Positions 41,256 to 41,396 of a stretch of 41,396 bases of DNA are shown here, piece by piece; position 1 is the first letter of the stretch; each line of letters starts with the position of its first letter. Under the pieces are notes generated by a model, which made no database searches, had not been told where the DNA came from, and was given only the letters and a program-made list of their open reading frames with translations. The translations under genes were made by a program, and so were the position numbers. Source of the DNA: Phycisphaeraceae bacterium (lineage in GTDB: Bacteria > Planctomycetota > Phycisphaerae > Phycisphaerales > Phycisphaeraceae); contig JAJDCX010000085.1 in the NCBI GenBank assembly GCA_029260615.1, forward strand, positions 1-41,396, written 5' to 3'.

Positions 41256-41396
41256 AAATTGAAGAGTTTGATCCTGGCTCAGATTGAACGCTGGCGGCAT
41301 GGTTAAAACATGCAAGTCGAACGAGAAGCGGGCTTCGGCCCGTGGACAGTGGCGAAAGGGCGAGTAATGCGTTTCTAACGTGCCCAGAGGTCAGGG
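41256..41396 (+). rRNA. rrs: 16S ribosomal RNA, 5' end (cut by window edge)
   Basis: The gene opens with AAATTGAAGAGTTTGATCCT followed by GGCTCAGATTGAACGCTGGC, the universal 16S start, then CATGCAAGTCGAACG. The first 141 nt are present. The sequence GGCATGGTTAAAACATGCAA is consistent with planctomycetes but is too short to fix a genus. No tRNA or 23S gene is visible in the window. Confidence 0.98.

Overview
The window looks like chromosomal DNA from a planctomycete, most plausibly class Phycisphaerae. The reasons are a high-GC genome, nine secreted proteins with PEP-CTERM tails, repeated calcium-binding modules of the form GD-N-DGFVGI-DLN--L-NWN, an unlinked-looking 16S rRNA gene with its own long leader, and flagellar and methylcitrate-cycle genes. 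The assignment rests on gene content and on only 141 nt of 16S, so genus is not claimed. No phage, insertion sequence or CRISPR array is visible.

Layout. 1-3.4 kb (minus strand): histidinol dehydrogenase (cut by the window edge), DprA, a promoter-to-terminator unit that looks like a ~360-nt structured RNA, and an unknown conserved-looking protein. 3.8-5.1 kb: a TIGR04282/DUF2064 glycosyltransferase overlapping a single-domain response regulator. 5.4-9.0 kb: two secreted PEP-CTERM proteins, one a repeat protein and one a PQQ-type sugar dehydrogenase. 9.1-14.1 kb: three flagellins, one of them a miniature. 14.4-18.2 kb: a methyltransferase, two sulfotransferases and a glycosyltransferase-methyltransferase fusion directly behind the flagellins, a likely surface or flagellin modification set. 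18.36 kb: tRNA-Val(CAC). 18.5-20.2 kb: a small membrane protein and a DCC/DUF393 + DUF2071 pair. 20.5-22.5 kb: two PEP-CTERM genes, one of which starts with the N-terminus of elongation factor Tu. 22.5-23.5 kb: a long non-coding stretch with a possible structured RNA. 23.5-25.8 kb: divergent amidohydrolase and OmpA-like lipoprotein. 26.0-32.7 kb: a PEP-CTERM island (HAF-repeat protein, 981-residue beta-solenoid protein, an orphan dockerin/PEP-CTERM cassette, two tandem paralogues). 32.7-36.4 kb: prpB-prpC-prpD, the methylcitrate cycle, interrupted by a palindromic repeat. 36.7 kb: a probable ~93-nt small RNA. 37.1-40.5 kb: an unknown helical-repeat protein, an AcpH-like phosphodiesterase, an LpxR-like lipid A deacylase and a CusF-like lipoprotein. 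40.7-41.4 kb: rRNA promoters, boxA and the start of 16S rRNA.

The most unusual observations are the EF-Tu/PEP-CTERM chimera (20478-21128), the unidentified structured RNA upstream of dprA whose sequence resembles ribosomal motifs (2198-2556), a factor-independent terminator whose U-tract touches the start codon of a sulfotransferase (14970-15012), the small RNA at 36705-36797, and sulfotransferases placed behind flagellin genes. Dispersed intergenic repeats (hairpins plus a TCTGCG/CTGTG-rich phrase) recur at 20.2, 23.4, 34.1 and 39.9 kb.
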